Positions 26,833 through 35,603 of a DNA stretch of 64,000 bases are shown piece by piece. The DNA lies in NCBI RefSeq assembly GCF_012641265.1, contig NZ_JABAHZ010000001.1, positions 62,001 through 126,000 of the forward strand. Reading direction: 5' to 3'. How positions within the stretch are numbered: position 1 is the stretch's first letter; every line of letters starts with the position of its first letter. Source of the DNA: Chitinophaga eiseniae. Lineage in GTDB: Bacteria; Bacteroidota; Bacteroidia; Chitinophagales; Chitinophagaceae. The notes under the pieces were generated by a model that made no database searches, was not told the DNA's origin, and saw only the letters and a program-made list of their open reading frames with translations. A program made the translations under genes and the position numbers.

Positions 26833-27666
26833 ATGATTCAACAAACTAAGATCAGTGTTTTAAGCTGCGGCTGGCTCGGAAAACCACTAGCCCTGCACCT
26901 GCAGGCGGCAGGTTATGGCGTAAAAGGAGCCAGAACATCGGCTGCCGGCGTCAGGGAGCTGGAAGCGCTGGGACTGGAGGCCTATGAAATAGTGTTGTCT
27001 GAAGAGGTGTTGTCCGGGCCCGATGCATTCTGGGATGCGGATATCCTTGTTGTAAATATCCCGCCCCGCAAGGAAAGAGGAAAAGAAGCACATATCGCCG
27101 AAATAGCCCTGCTGCGTAGTTTTGTTGAAACAACCGCTATCCGTAGAGTGTTATTTGTGAGTTCTACCTCCGTATATGCCGATATCAACGGGTTGGTGAC
27201 GGAAGACAATGAAGAAATGCCGGATACCCTCAATGGACAGGCGTTAAGAGCGGTGGAGGCCCTGTTGATGGAATCGCCCGTATTTGAAACCACGGTACTA
27301 CGTTTCGGAGGCCTGATCGGTTACGACCGGGTACCAGACGAACGCCGGTTGCTGGAAGGGAAGCGGGTAAACGAACAACCGATGAACGTCATTCACCGGG
27401 ACGACTGCATTGGCGTTATCCAAATGGTGATTGAGAAAGAGGCCTGGGGAGAAGTATTCAATGCCTGCGCTACCCGGCATCCGTTGCGCTGCGCCTACTA
27501 CAAGGCTGCTGCACAGGCCATAGGACTGCAATTACCCCGGCGCATGCCCGCTGAAGAACAACCCTATAAAATAGTGGGATCCAGTAAACTGAGAAATAAG
27601 CTGGGCTATACTTTTACCTACGATGATCCACTGCTGATTTTTAATCAGCCCTCCAAACAGGTATAG
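26833..27666 (+). CDS. NAD(P)-binding epimerase/dehydratase family protein (YeeZ-like SDR)
   Basis: This is an extended-SDR-type protein of 277 residues with an N-terminal Rossmann motif in the form CGWLGKPLALHLQ, and SSTSVYAD containing the Ser/Tyr-type region of atypical SDRs. It lacks a clean YxxxK, as YeeZ-type members do. The ATG at 26833 fits the family start (a few residues before the first beta strand). Substrate and pathway are unknown. It lies downstream of cbiB, behind a possible B12-responsive leader, but no cobalamin enzyme of this family is known to me. Confidence 0.78.
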   Translation: MIQQTKISVLSCGWLGKPLALHLQAAGYGVKGARTSAAGVRELEALGLEAYEIVLSEEVLSGPDAFWDADILVVNIPPRKERGKEAHIAEIALLRSFVETTAIRRVLFVSSTSVYADINGLVTEDNEEMPDTLNGQALRAVEALLMESPVFETTVLRFGGLIGYDRVPDERRLLEGKRVNEQPMNVIHRDDCIGVIQMVIEKEAWGEVFNACATRHPLRCAYYKAAAQAIGLQLPRRMPAEEQPYKIVGSSKLRNKLGYTFTYDDPLLIFNQPSKQV

Positions 27667-27868
27667 GCAGTTTTCCGCCAGTTGCGCATCCACAGGCCGG
27701 TGTACCGGGAAAAGCGCAGGAATACCGCGGTACGCATCTCCGGAAAAATAAAAATAATTGTTTACATATATTAAAATCGCTATATTGTAAGACCTCTGCC
27801 AGTTACTATGCCAACGGAGAGGCGTATTCAACCATATATTGATCACTACCTAAACCTGAAAAAAAGCC

Positions 27869-28174
27869 GTGAATCTCCTGTTACTTAGCCTGTTTGCCAT
27901 AGCAATCTGGCTGATGTTCTCCCTCTACCGGACTCACAATCGCAAAAAGGTTGCATTTATGACACCCGTAAGATCTGCGAACATCCTGAAAATCCATAGC
28001 TATAAATCTTTCGGTATCCTTGCCACTATCCGGTTTAAGGACTCGCTGACGCCACAGATAGGCGACCGTTTACATGAAGAAGGAAATATCTACCAGATAA
28101 CGGGGGTAGTAACTCCCGACCCGGTACAGGAACAACCTAAAGATACCTGGGACTGCCGGTTGGTAAAAATGTAA
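27869..28174 (+). CDS. Small membrane-anchored protein, unknown function
   Basis: This is a 101-residue protein starting at GTG 27869. The first 18 or so residues (LLLLSLFAIAIWLMFSLY) form a single membrane helix or signal anchor. The rest is a small soluble domain with alternating beta-type sequence (FGILATIRFKDSLTPQIGD) and a DTWDCRLVKM end. I do not recognise the family. It is followed 3 bp later by the DUF6881-like gene, so the two are probably cotranslated. The start codon is uncertain, since no ATG fits without losing the hydrophobic segment. Confidence 0.55.
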   Translation: MNLLLLSLFAIAIWLMFSLYRTHNRKKVAFMTPVRSANILKIHSYKSFGILATIRFKDSLTPQIGDRLHEEGNIYQITGVVTPDPVQEQPKDTWDCRLVKM

Positions 28175-28177
28175 GCG

Positions 28178-28462
28178 ATGGAATACCTCAAGATATCCTG
28201 GCTTTATCCTTTTAAAGATGAACCCGAACTCCTGTACAGCGAAATCGACGCACAGCGCCAGGAAAGCCGGAAAATAGAGATATACCCGGATGGCAGCTTT
28301 GGCATTGCCAGTCCCCAGTTTCATTTTGGCGGCACCGCTTTATCTGGCCTGGTAATACCCGAGATAGAAGAATTTTCGGCAGATACCCAGCTTGTCTCTG
28401 AACAGATTTCAGCTGCCGAATTTGAAGGGATCTGGAACAAATATTTTAATTTTTTGTCCTGA
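28178..28462 (+). CDS. DUF6881-like small protein
   Basis: This is a 94-residue cytosolic protein. The pattern YLKISWLYPFKDEPELLYSE, then a basic IEIYPDGSFGIAS segment, then a conserved IPEIEEFSAD stretch, matches what I know as DUF6881, a family of small proteins often seen near other short proteins and sometimes in toxin-immunity clusters. No toxin is visible here, so an immunity role is not supported. It starts 3 bp after the preceding gene. Confidence 0.65.
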   Translation: MEYLKISWLYPFKDEPELLYSEIDAQRQESRKIEIYPDGSFGIASPQFHFGGTALSGLVIPEIEEFSADTQLVSEQISAAEFEGIWNKYFNFLS

Positions 28463-28509
28463 CGTTGCTGGTCTGCGATTTGCGTTAAGATCTCTTAAAA
28501 GGGGATCTT

Positions 28510-28725
28510 ATGAATGCATTTATGATTAAAACAACCGGCGGACGGTTTTATGTAAGACCTTGTACTCTTGGGCGTTTCCTGGTGGATATAGACGGGGAGG
28601 AGGTTGCTATGGAAAAAGATGAAGACGGATATGTGCGGGCGCCCGGTGCTACCGACAGCGGACACCGGTTGGATATGCAACTGCTGAACAATATTGCGGA
28701 ACAAATTGCCAGGCAAACAGCGTAA
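28510..28725 (+). CDS. Hypothetical protein, 71 residues
   Basis: This is a short open frame with a purine-rich ribosome-binding-like AAAAGGGG just before the ATG and an acidic, coding-like composition. It has no recognised domain. The residues MIKTTGGRFYVRPCTLGRF suggest a small beta domain. The upstream TAAGATC...GATCTTA inverted repeat (28485-28509) spans the likely ribosome-binding site. It is convergent with the glycosylase gene 18 bp away. Confidence 0.5.
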   Translation: MNAFMIKTTGGRFYVRPCTLGRFLVDIDGEEVAMEKDEDGYVRAPGATDSGHRLDMQLLNNIAEQIARQTA

Positions 28726-28743
28726 TAAATCCACAATCTGGGG

Positions 28744-29436
28744 TCAGGCGAAGTCGGCAAATGCCTGCAGGTATTTGTCGATATAAACGGCCTTGGTTTT
28801 GGATTTATACTGCATCACAAACCTGGGGTGTTCCAGCGGAACCACTTTTTTGAAAAAGTGTTCCTTGTCGTTCAGCGCCTGCAAAAAAGCTGCATTCTTG
28901 CCTGTTCCCATCACATAACAGACTTCCCGGCTGATATTCCATTCCAGCTGTTCTTTCAGGCTTTTTATAATGAAGTCGTAGGCGGCTTTTGTCAGCGCGG
29001 CACTATCGTAATAATTATAGTTGATTTCCTTGCCCCCGGGCTGTATAGCGGTAAACCCTAATGGGCATACTGAGCTGATATAAAATTGCTGGTAGAACTT
29101 CTTAACGCCGCCATAGGCATCAATCACGTCATATATAAATACAGAAGAGGGTTCATGGGTTTTCAGCCCCTGGATTTCTATACCACACTTCTCCCACATC
29201 CTTTTAGTATCTGTAAAAGGTACACCGGTAGCGCCGGAGCCCAGCCGGCCGGGGTTGATGCCCATGATCAGCTGCCGGGGCTTTTTATCGTCGTAAAACT
29301 TTTTATAAAACTGCGTCATAATATCCATAATGCCGGGACCCTCTTTAAAAGGATTCATGACACGGATACCGGGAGGTAACTTACCAGGAAAATGCAGATG
29401 GCTGTTGAAGTTAATAATCTGATCGGCGATAGTCAT
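28744..29436 (-). CDS. SMUG2-type uracil-DNA glycosylase family protein
   Basis: This is a 230-residue DNA repair glycosylase that would excise uracil or oxidised pyrimidines. The first motif is GINPGRLGSGATGVPFTD (59-76), the SMUG2-like version of the UDG water-activating loop, and the second is EHPRF near residue 203, the DNA-intercalation loop. The length fits the SMUG2 (DUF4918) group common in Bacteroidota. Its start lies 8 bp behind the stop of the hybrid kinase gene on the same strand, so it is likely in the same transcript. Regulation by that kinase is not shown. Confidence 0.87.
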   Translation of the reverse strand: MTIADQIINFNSHLHFPGKLPPGIRVMNPFKEGPGIMDIMTQFYKKFYDDKKPRQLIMGINPGRLGSGATGVPFTDTKRMWEKCGIEIQGLKTHEPSSVFIYDVIDAYGGVKKFYQQFYISSVCPLGFTAIQPGGKEINYNYYDSAALTKAAYDFIIKSLKEQLEWNISREVCYVMGTGKNAAFLQALNDKEHFFKKVVPLEHPRFVMQYKSKTKAVYIDKYLQAFADFA

Positions 29437-29444
29437 GCTGCAAT

Positions 29445-31559
29445 TTAGACCATTTGGTGATGCCTGGTTATTTTTTCCAGGATATCTTCTTCGCGGTAAG
29501 GCTTCATAATATAATCGTTTAGCCCTGACCGTAAGTACAGCGAAATATCATCTTCCATCACGTTGCCGGTAATGGCGATAATCGTGACGCTGGCCTTTTT
29601 CTTGTCGGGAAGTTCACGGATCATGGCGGTGAGCATCAGCCCGTCGATACCGGGAAGATCGATGTCGGTAAGGATAAAATCGAAGGCTTCGCGTTGGTAT
29701 ACTTCCAGGGCTTCTTCTGCAGAAGAAACAATATGGAAAGAGGCCTGCATCCTGTTGAGCATCAGTGCCAACAGTTTCTGGTTAAGGATACTGTCTTCTA
29801 CCACCAGTAATCGGATTCCTGCAGGAATGGTGGCATTGGTAGGTGTATTACTCACGGGGACAATAATTTTTTTGGTAGCCGGAGATGGGGGCATCGCCTG
29901 ATACCTGATTTCAAAATAAAAAGTGGTGCCTTTACCTGGAAGGCTCTCCACATGAATTTTACCGTTATGCAGATCGATGATTTTCTTTGTAATGTGTAAT
30001 CCCAATCCGCTTCCTTTATGATGATGGTTATTTCCCTGGGAGAAAGCGTTGAATAACAAAGGTAATTCTTTATGGGAAATACCAGGACCAGTATCTTTTA
30101 CACTTACCTGTAACAGGTTGTTGTCACGCATATGCGCGGTAACGGTAATGTTCCCTTTTTCGGTAAACTTAATGGCGTTCGCTACCAGGTTGATCAATAC
30201 CTGTTTCAGCCGGAAATCGTCGCCTATCACCTGTAAGGTGCTGGGGAAATAGATGTTGACGACCAGGGGCAGCGACTTCATCTCGGCCTGGATAGACAAG
30301 GCCTGGCATACCTCTTCAATGGTAGTGCGGGGCGCAAATTTTTCCTGGCGCAACACGGGCGTAACGCTTTCCATCTGCGTGTAGTCCAATACGTTATTGA
30401 CGACCTGCAACAGCATCTGTGCCGAATGACGCAGGGCGGATATGTTTTCGGGTGACTGGTCCCGTTCCAGCTGGGATGAAAACCCAAGTATCGACTGCAC
30501 GGGCGTGCGGATCTCGTGGCTCACTGTAGCTGCAAAATCGCTTTTTTGCTGCGCAAACGTTTCGGCCTGTTGCTTGGCCTTTAACAAAGCAAGGTCGTAC
30601 CGGTACAGGCGGATAATGCCATAGATCACAATGCCCACCATCAGGAGTATCAAAGGAATCTCCCAGGAGTTATGCTTATCGAGCCGGTATAGCGAATGGT
30701 CGATATCCTGTCCCAGCTGTAGCCGGCGTTTGTCCGTTTCCGTTGTAATGTTTTGTTTTAATGTGGCCATCAGGTGGAGCAGCTCGGAAAACAGGCGTTC
30801 ATTGGCCACCACCAGGGCATACTCTTTTTGTTTCAGCTTGTTGTGACTTTCCGTGGCATTCTTTAAAAAGTTAGCATAGGTATCCTGTATCTTTTTCAGT
30901 TGCTCTTTGGTAAATGCCCGGTTGCTGCCGGTATCACGCTGCACAATGGTTACCTGGCGATTGGTTTGCTGAACGCCGGACTTATTGCTGATCGCATCTT
31001 TCAGGCGGCCAAACAGCTTTTTCTTACCCCGGGTGCTGGCTACGTGGGTGGTGACCATCGTATCTGCTGCCGGTTTTATTTGCGGAAGTTTAATCTGGCT
31101 TAACTGCTTTTCGGGGGAAGGGACATCAGTAGTGTCCCATACCTGCGACAACTGCAGGAGAGAGTCTACATATTGCCGTGTTTCCAGGAACAGGGATGAT
31201 TTCCGGGCTTTGTCGGCCATCAGGACTTCCAGTTGCTGCTCATCCTTTTCCGAAGTCAGGGCGCTGTCCAGGTGCGCGGTAATACCATTTAGTTGCGATA
31301 TATAGGTGTGCAGGTATTTGCGGTCATAAGTAAGGGTATAGATGCGGAAATTATTATCGGCGGCATACAATAGCTGTACGGCCTGGTCAATGTGACCAAC
31401 ATCGGCTTTGGTGGCAACGAGATGTTTTACGACGATACCTAGTTGTGTTGATTCCTTTTTCTTTAGAAAAAAGATCATGAAAAATGTCATTAGCACCAGT
31501 ACCATGATGGTTAACACTACGTAACGGGTAAACGTCTTTTTTTCGGGTAATTTGTACAT
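29445..31559 (-). CDS. Hybrid sensor histidine kinase / response regulator
   Basis: This is a membrane-bound hybrid kinase of 704 residues. TM1 is about 11-33, a long, mostly helical periplasmic sensor region spans 35-298 and TM2 is about 301-318. It is followed by HisKA with phospho-acceptor His348 (VSHEIRTP), a HATPase domain with the N-box NLVANAIKF and G-boxes DTGPGI and GSGLGL, and a C-terminal receiver (about 583-700) with phospho-Asp632 (LTDIDLPG) and Lys686 (MKP). There is no output domain and no HPt, so an external phosphotransfer partner is needed. None is adjacent. The signal is unknown. It is likely cotranscribed with the downstream glycosylase gene. Confidence 0.94.
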   Translation of the reverse strand: MYKLPEKKTFTRYVVLTIMVLVLMTFFMIFFLKKKESTQLGIVVKHLVATKADVGHIDQAVQLLYAADNNFRIYTLTYDRKYLHTYISQLNGITAHLDSALTSEKDEQQLEVLMADKARKSSLFLETRQYVDSLLQLSQVWDTTDVPSPEKQLSQIKLPQIKPAADTMVTTHVASTRGKKKLFGRLKDAISNKSGVQQTNRQVTIVQRDTGSNRAFTKEQLKKIQDTYANFLKNATESHNKLKQKEYALVVANERLFSELLHLMATLKQNITTETDKRRLQLGQDIDHSLYRLDKHNSWEIPLILLMVGIVIYGIIRLYRYDLALLKAKQQAETFAQQKSDFAATVSHEIRTPVQSILGFSSQLERDQSPENISALRHSAQMLLQVVNNVLDYTQMESVTPVLRQEKFAPRTTIEEVCQALSIQAEMKSLPLVVNIYFPSTLQVIGDDFRLKQVLINLVANAIKFTEKGNITVTAHMRDNNLLQVSVKDTGPGISHKELPLLFNAFSQGNNHHHKGSGLGLHITKKIIDLHNGKIHVESLPGKGTTFYFEIRYQAMPPSPATKKIIVPVSNTPTNATIPAGIRLLVVEDSILNQKLLALMLNRMQASFHIVSSAEEALEVYQREAFDFILTDIDLPGIDGLMLTAMIRELPDKKKASVTIIAITGNVMEDDISLYLRSGLNDYIMKPYREEDILEKITRHHQMV

Positions 31560-31852
31560 TGTTACATTATAATGATTGCGCTGGCAGGAGTGGCTTTCCC
31601 GGCCAAAGAACGAAAATAGATGATTTTATTTTCCATAACTAATAGATTATCAATTGAAAACAATGAATATGGGTATGTATTTTCGGTTGAATTGGCTATA
31701 TATTAATATATTTAATGCATTAATGTTTTTTATATAATAAAGGCCAAACTTCCCGCCTGGTTACCGTTGGTATAATAAATTTTAGATATCTTTTAGTCAG
31801 GCAAAATTCAGGCGTGTTTTTGTATTATTATTGCGGTAGTAATATCATTTCC
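31560..31852. other. AT-rich divergent intergenic region
   Basis: About 290 bp lie between the divergent kinase and ydcF-like genes. It is strongly AT-rich. The only feature seen is a TATCTTTT box (31787-31794) with a GTTG 17 bp upstream, a weak promoter candidate for the YdcF gene. Confidence 0.4.
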
Positions 31853-33094
31853 ATGCGTCTTATGAGAATCTGCTTAATAAACATCCTGCTGTTATTCATT
31901 TTCTTACCAGCCGTTTATAGTCAACCCAGCGCACCAGATCCGCACTACCGGTTTATTGCCGGACCGTCCTTGTTGCAGGATAGGAATTTCTACCTTTTTA
32001 CGCTGATGGAACGTTTACCAGGCCTGTCTGCACCGCTGGAGAAAGACAGTGCCCTGCAGCATATACTGGTTAACTGCCAGGAACGTATAGCCCATCCTGT
32101 GAGTAAGGAAACACCCGCCGAAGCGTTGCTGTTTTCGGACGACGCCATCCGGGACGTAACAAGCGCGTTGCTGCGTTTATCGCGGCAATATCCGGAGCAA
32201 ATGGCGCCCTTGTTTCGTGAAATGCGTGCCAGCGGACTGTTTCAACTGTATGCCGGCAAAGGCGATCATGAACTGCTGGAAGCAGCGTGGAAAGATGCCG
32301 CCAACGGTATCAACTATATCATTAACGGTTATACGACAGGAAAGGGACAGCGTTATCCCACCATCGATTCCGCTGCATTTTACGTAGAGGCGCGGGCGTA
32401 TAAGAACGCTGTACAGCGATTAGCAGGGAAAGCAGGAGAGAAGAACACCCTTTTCTTTCAACCCTCTCTGCGACTGGCACTGGGCTTGCTCACCCTCAAC
32501 CGGCGCGAAGAAGCCATCCGTTATGAGCCCTTGTCGGCACTCAATGCCGCCGCCTGGAAGCAGATAAAGAAAACCGATTGGAGTAAATATATGTACCCGG
32601 CCATGGTGATCCTGGGCGCCAGCCCCAAAGCGACGGAGCGCATCAGCGAAATCGGTAAAAACCGCTGCCGTATGGGCGCCGAATTATACCGCAAAGGGCA
32701 GGTGCCCTTCATTATCGTATCCGGAGGTCATGTGAGACCAGTGTTCACCACGTTTTCAGAAGGAGTGGAAATGAAAAAGTACCTGGTGGAAGAATTGAAA
32801 ATCCCCGCATCTGCGGTGCTGGTAGACCCCTATGCGCGGCATACCACCACCAATTTACGCAACGCCGTGCGCCTGGCGTGGAGAAGCGGTATGCCGGTCG
32901 ATAAGCGCATGTTGTGTGTATCTGATGCTATGCACCTCGTGTATGTAAACAGCCCCGTGTTTGCACAACGTTGTAATACCGAGCTGGGTTATGTGCCGGT
33001 AGCGGATATCCAGCAAACAGACCTTTACTTTTTGTCATTTATGCCTGATCTCCGCTCCCTGCAGGCTAACGCCATGGATCCGCTGGATCCCTGA
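31853..33094 (+). CDS. YdcF/ElyC-family (DUF218) envelope protein
   Basis: This is a 413-residue exported protein. The signal peptide (about 1-22, ending VYSQ) fits a start at ATG 31853; the frame is open to a GTG at 31814, but that would put extra residues ahead of the signal peptide, and ATG 31862 is also possible. The C-terminal half is a DUF218 domain: AMVILGASPK, then GAELYRKGQ, FIIVSGGH and a late HTTTNLRNA segment. DUF218 proteins (ElyC, SanA, YdcF) act in envelope or undecaprenyl-phosphate-linked processes. The N-terminal half is unknown and helical. Its exact role is unknown. Confidence 0.82.
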   Translation: MRLMRICLINILLLFIFLPAVYSQPSAPDPHYRFIAGPSLLQDRNFYLFTLMERLPGLSAPLEKDSALQHILVNCQERIAHPVSKETPAEALLFSDDAIRDVTSALLRLSRQYPEQMAPLFREMRASGLFQLYAGKGDHELLEAAWKDAANGINYIINGYTTGKGQRYPTIDSAAFYVEARAYKNAVQRLAGKAGEKNTLFFQPSLRLALGLLTLNRREEAIRYEPLSALNAAAWKQIKKTDWSKYMYPAMVILGASPKATERISEIGKNRCRMGAELYRKGQVPFIIVSGGHVRPVFTTFSEGVEMKKYLVEELKIPASAVLVDPYARHTTTNLRNAVRLAWRSGMPVDKRMLCVSDAMHLVYVNSPVFAQRCNTELGYVPVADIQQTDLYFLSFMPDLRSLQANAMDPLDP

Positions 33095-33153
33095 CCGGTG
33101 CACGCAATATTTTAATCACTTGTTCGTCTTACTTACATCTACAATTATCATTT

Positions 33154-34089
33154 ATGTCTGAGTCACCTTTGTATACCATCCTCGGCGCAGGAGGTATTAT
33201 TGCCAATGAACTGGCCTCCACACTGGTCAGCAACCAGAAAAGGGTACGCCTCGTAAGTCGCTCCCCTCAATCCATTGCCGGTATTACCGACCTGGTATCT
33301 GCAGATATCACGGATGCCGCGCAAACACTCAATGCTGTGAAAGGAAGCGCCGTAGTATTCCTCACGGCGGGACTCAAATATGACATTAAAGTATGGTCCG
33401 ATGCATGGCCCCGGATCATGAATAATGTTATAGCAGCTTGTAAAGCTACCGGCGCTAAACTGATCTTCTTCGACAACGTATACTCGTACGGGTTAGTAAA
33501 CGGTCCTATGAAAGAAGATACCCCGTATCAGCCCAGCAGCAAAAAAGGCCAGGTACGCGCGGCTGTTGCCACTCAATTAATGAATGAAGTAAAAGCGGGG
33601 AATATCACTGCTACCATTGCCAGGGCAGCGGATTTCTACGGTCCGGGCGCCGATAAAACCGGTTTCCTTAACCTCCTTATCATCGACAAATTCAAAAATA
33701 AAAGCTCGGCTATGTGGCTGGGAAAAGATACTCTCACACATAGCTATACCTTTACTCCGGATGCCGCCAAAGGACTTTACCTGTTGTCGCAGGATGACAG
33801 CTCCTGGAACCAGGTGTGGCATCTCCCTACGGCCAACCCTGCGCCCGATGGCAAAGGTTATATGCAGATGATTGCCGCGCAAATGGGTGTGAAACCCAGG
33901 TACATGAAGCTGGGCGGCTTTATGCTCACCATCTCGGGATTGTTTGATCCTACCATCCGGGAACTGAAGGAAATGCTTTACCAGAACAACTATCCCTATA
34001 TATTGGATTCATCAAAATTTGAAAATCATTTTCATGTTAAACCTACGCCTTATGAAGAAGGTATACGTTTAACACTGGCAAAACAATAG
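33154..34089 (+). CDS. NAD-dependent epimerase/dehydratase family protein
   Basis: This is an SDR-type Rossmann protein of 311 residues. The nucleotide motif is GAGGIIANEL at the N terminus. FFDNVYSYG holds the tyrosine region, but the Lys of a classical YxxxK is not evident. Related proteins are annotated as nucleoside-sugar epimerases or NAD-binding proteins without a defined reaction. It is a single gene. Its stop lies 24 bp before the promoter of the SAM riboswitch, so it is not part of that regulon. Confidence 0.8.
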   Translation: MSESPLYTILGAGGIIANELASTLVSNQKRVRLVSRSPQSIAGITDLVSADITDAAQTLNAVKGSAVVFLTAGLKYDIKVWSDAWPRIMNNVIAACKATGAKLIFFDNVYSYGLVNGPMKEDTPYQPSSKKGQVRAAVATQLMNEVKAGNITATIARAADFYGPGADKTGFLNLLIIDKFKNKSSAMWLGKDTLTHSYTFTPDAAKGLYLLSQDDSSWNQVWHLPTANPAPDGKGYMQMIAAQMGVKPRYMKLGGFMLTISGLFDPTIRELKEMLYQNNYPYILDSSKFENHFHVKPTPYEEGIRLTLAKQ

Positions 34090-34113
34090 TCTACTAATTT
34101 TGTAGGAAATAAA

Positions 34114-34144
34114 TTTGGTAATTAAATTTTCTGCCCTATCTTTG
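34114..34144 (+). promoter_or_regulatory. Promoter of the SAM-riboswitch / cystathionine gamma-synthase transcript
   Basis: TTTG (34114-34117) and TATCTTTG (34137-34144) are exact Bacteroidota -33 and -7 boxes separated by exactly 19 bp. Transcription would start around 34150, about a dozen bases before the riboswitch. Confidence 0.85.
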
Positions 34145-34162
34145 CACCAGTTCTTTAAATAG

Positions 34163-34269
34163 CTTATCAAGAAAGGAGGAGGGAAATGGCCCTGCGAATC
34201 CTTAGCAACCATCGCGCGAAAGCGAGAAAGGTGCTGCATCCATCCCCGCTTTTAGCGGGGAAAGATAAG
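34163..34269 (+). promoter_or_regulatory. SAM-I riboswitch (S box)
   Basis: The P1 strands CTTATC (34163-34168) and GATAAG (34264-34269) pair and enclose the conserved S-box elements in order: AAGAAAGG-AGGAGGGA, TGGCCC, GAATCC, TAGCAACC, GAGAAAGGTGCT and CATCC. A variable hairpin (CCCCGCTTTTAGCGGGG) closes P4. It is followed by an intrinsic terminator, so S-adenosylmethionine binding should stop transcription before the cystathionine gamma-synthase gene. Confidence 0.95.
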
Positions 34270-34307
34270 TCAGATTACATGTTTTTAATCGCATTATCAT
34301 ATAATGT

Positions 34308-34342
34308 AAAAACTCATCTGGCATCCAGGTGAGTTTTTTTTT
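34308..34342 (+). terminator. Riboswitch expression-platform terminator
   Basis: AAAAACTCATCTGG / CCAGGTGAGTTTTT with one G-U pair and a 3-base loop, followed by a run of T. It lies 38 bp after the SAM aptamer and 76 bp before the start codon. Confidence 0.9.
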
Positions 34343-34418
34343 GTACCTGCCCACCACTTCTTGATACGCTCATTTAACCGGACCTGTTTAATCAATTTTT
34401 CATCAAACTAAAAATCAA

Positions 34419-35603
34419 ATGAAGATGAGCACTATCACCCAACTGATCCATTCTATCCCGGTAGACCCGCAAACAGGCGCTATTGCTGTACCTATCTATC
34501 AAACATCTACTTTTGTACAGGACGCACCCGGCATTAACAAGGGATATGACTATGCCCGGTCTAACAATCCTACCCGGGAAGCAGCCGAAAAAATTATCGC
34601 TCAACTCGAAGGCGGCGCCGCTGCTTCCGCCTTTGCCAGTGGCCTCGCTGCCATCGATGCAGTGATCAAACTGTTAAAGTCAGGCGATGAAATCGTAGCC
34701 GTAGACGATATCTATGGCGGCGCTTTCCGCCTGTTTCATAAGGTGTATGAAAAATTTGGTATCAAAGTAAAATATGTAGATACTTCCGATACACAGGCGG
34801 TATTCAATGCCATTACACCGGCCACCCGCCTTATCTGGCTGGAAACGCCTACCAACCCAACGCTGAAGATCTCTGATATTGCAGCGATAGGGCGCATTGC
34901 CAAAGCGCATAACTGCCTGTTTTGCGTCGATAATACCTTTGCTTCCCCTATACTGCAAAAGCCGTTGCAATTGGGCGCCGACCTGGTCATACACAGCGCC
35001 ACCAAATACCTCGGTGGCCATAGCGACCTGATTGCCGGCGTGGTCATCTCAAAAACGCCGCAACTGGGCGAGGAAATTAAGTTCTACCAAAATGCCTGTG
35101 GTGCTATTCTTTCGCCGTTCGACAGCTTCCTCCTGATCAGGGGCATAGAAACCCTGCCACTGCGCATCAAACAGCATGGCATCAACGCACAGGCATTGGC
35201 CGAATACCTGGAGCAACATCCTGCCGTAGAAAAAGTATTTTACCCGGGGCTACCGTCGCATCCGGGGCATGAGCTGGCAAAGCAGCAGAGCAAAGGATTT
35301 GGAGGAATCATTTCTTTCACACTCAAAGACGATACCACCGAAGCAGCTACCGCTTTCGTAACAGGTACGCACTACTTCAAACTGGCGGAAAGCCTGGGCG
35401 GTATTAAGAGCCTGGTCTGTCACCCTGCGGCCATGACCCATAAATCTATTCCTGCTGAAAAGAGAAAGGCAGCGGGTGTAAGCGATAGCCTCATCCGGTT
35501 GTCGGTAGGGCTGGAAGAAACAGCCGACCTGCTGGCCGACCTGGAACAGGCGTTTAAGAAACTGCCGGCGACCGCCCGCGAAGAAACCGCGTTGTCAGCA
35601 TAG
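34419..35603 (+). CDS. Cystathionine gamma-synthase (Cys/Met-metabolism PLP enzyme)
   Basis: This is a fold-type I PLP enzyme of 394 residues. The PLP lysine is Lys196 in [13 protein letters not shown], and other anchors are [17 protein letters not shown] and ETPTNPTLK. The best fit is cystathionine gamma-synthase, which condenses an activated homoserine with cysteine towards methionine. The close relatives cystathionine gamma-lyase and O-acetylhomoserine sulfhydrylase cannot be fully excluded. Control by a SAM-I riboswitch with terminator supports a methionine-biosynthetic role. ATG 34425 is an alternative start. The last 50 bp overlap the 3' end of the convergent symporter gene. Confidence 0.9.
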   Translation: MKMSTITQLIHSIPVDPQTGAIAVPIYQTSTFVQDAPGINKGYDYARSNNPTREAAEKIIAQLEGGAAASAFASGLAAIDAVIKLLKSGDEIVAVDDIYGGAFRLFHKVYEKFGIKVKYVDTSDTQAVFNAITPATRLIWLETPTNPTLKISDIAAIGRIAKAHNCLFCVDNTFASPILQKPLQLGADLVIHSATKYLGGHSDLIAGVVISKTPQLGEEIKFYQNACGAILSPFDSFLLIRGIETLPLRIKQHGINAQALAEYLEQHPAVEKVFYPGLPSHPGHELAKQQSKGFGGIISFTLKDDTTEAATAFVTGTHYFKLAESLGGIKSLVCHPAAMTHKSIPAEKRKAAGVSDSLIRLSVGLEETADLLADLEQAFKKLPATAREETALSA

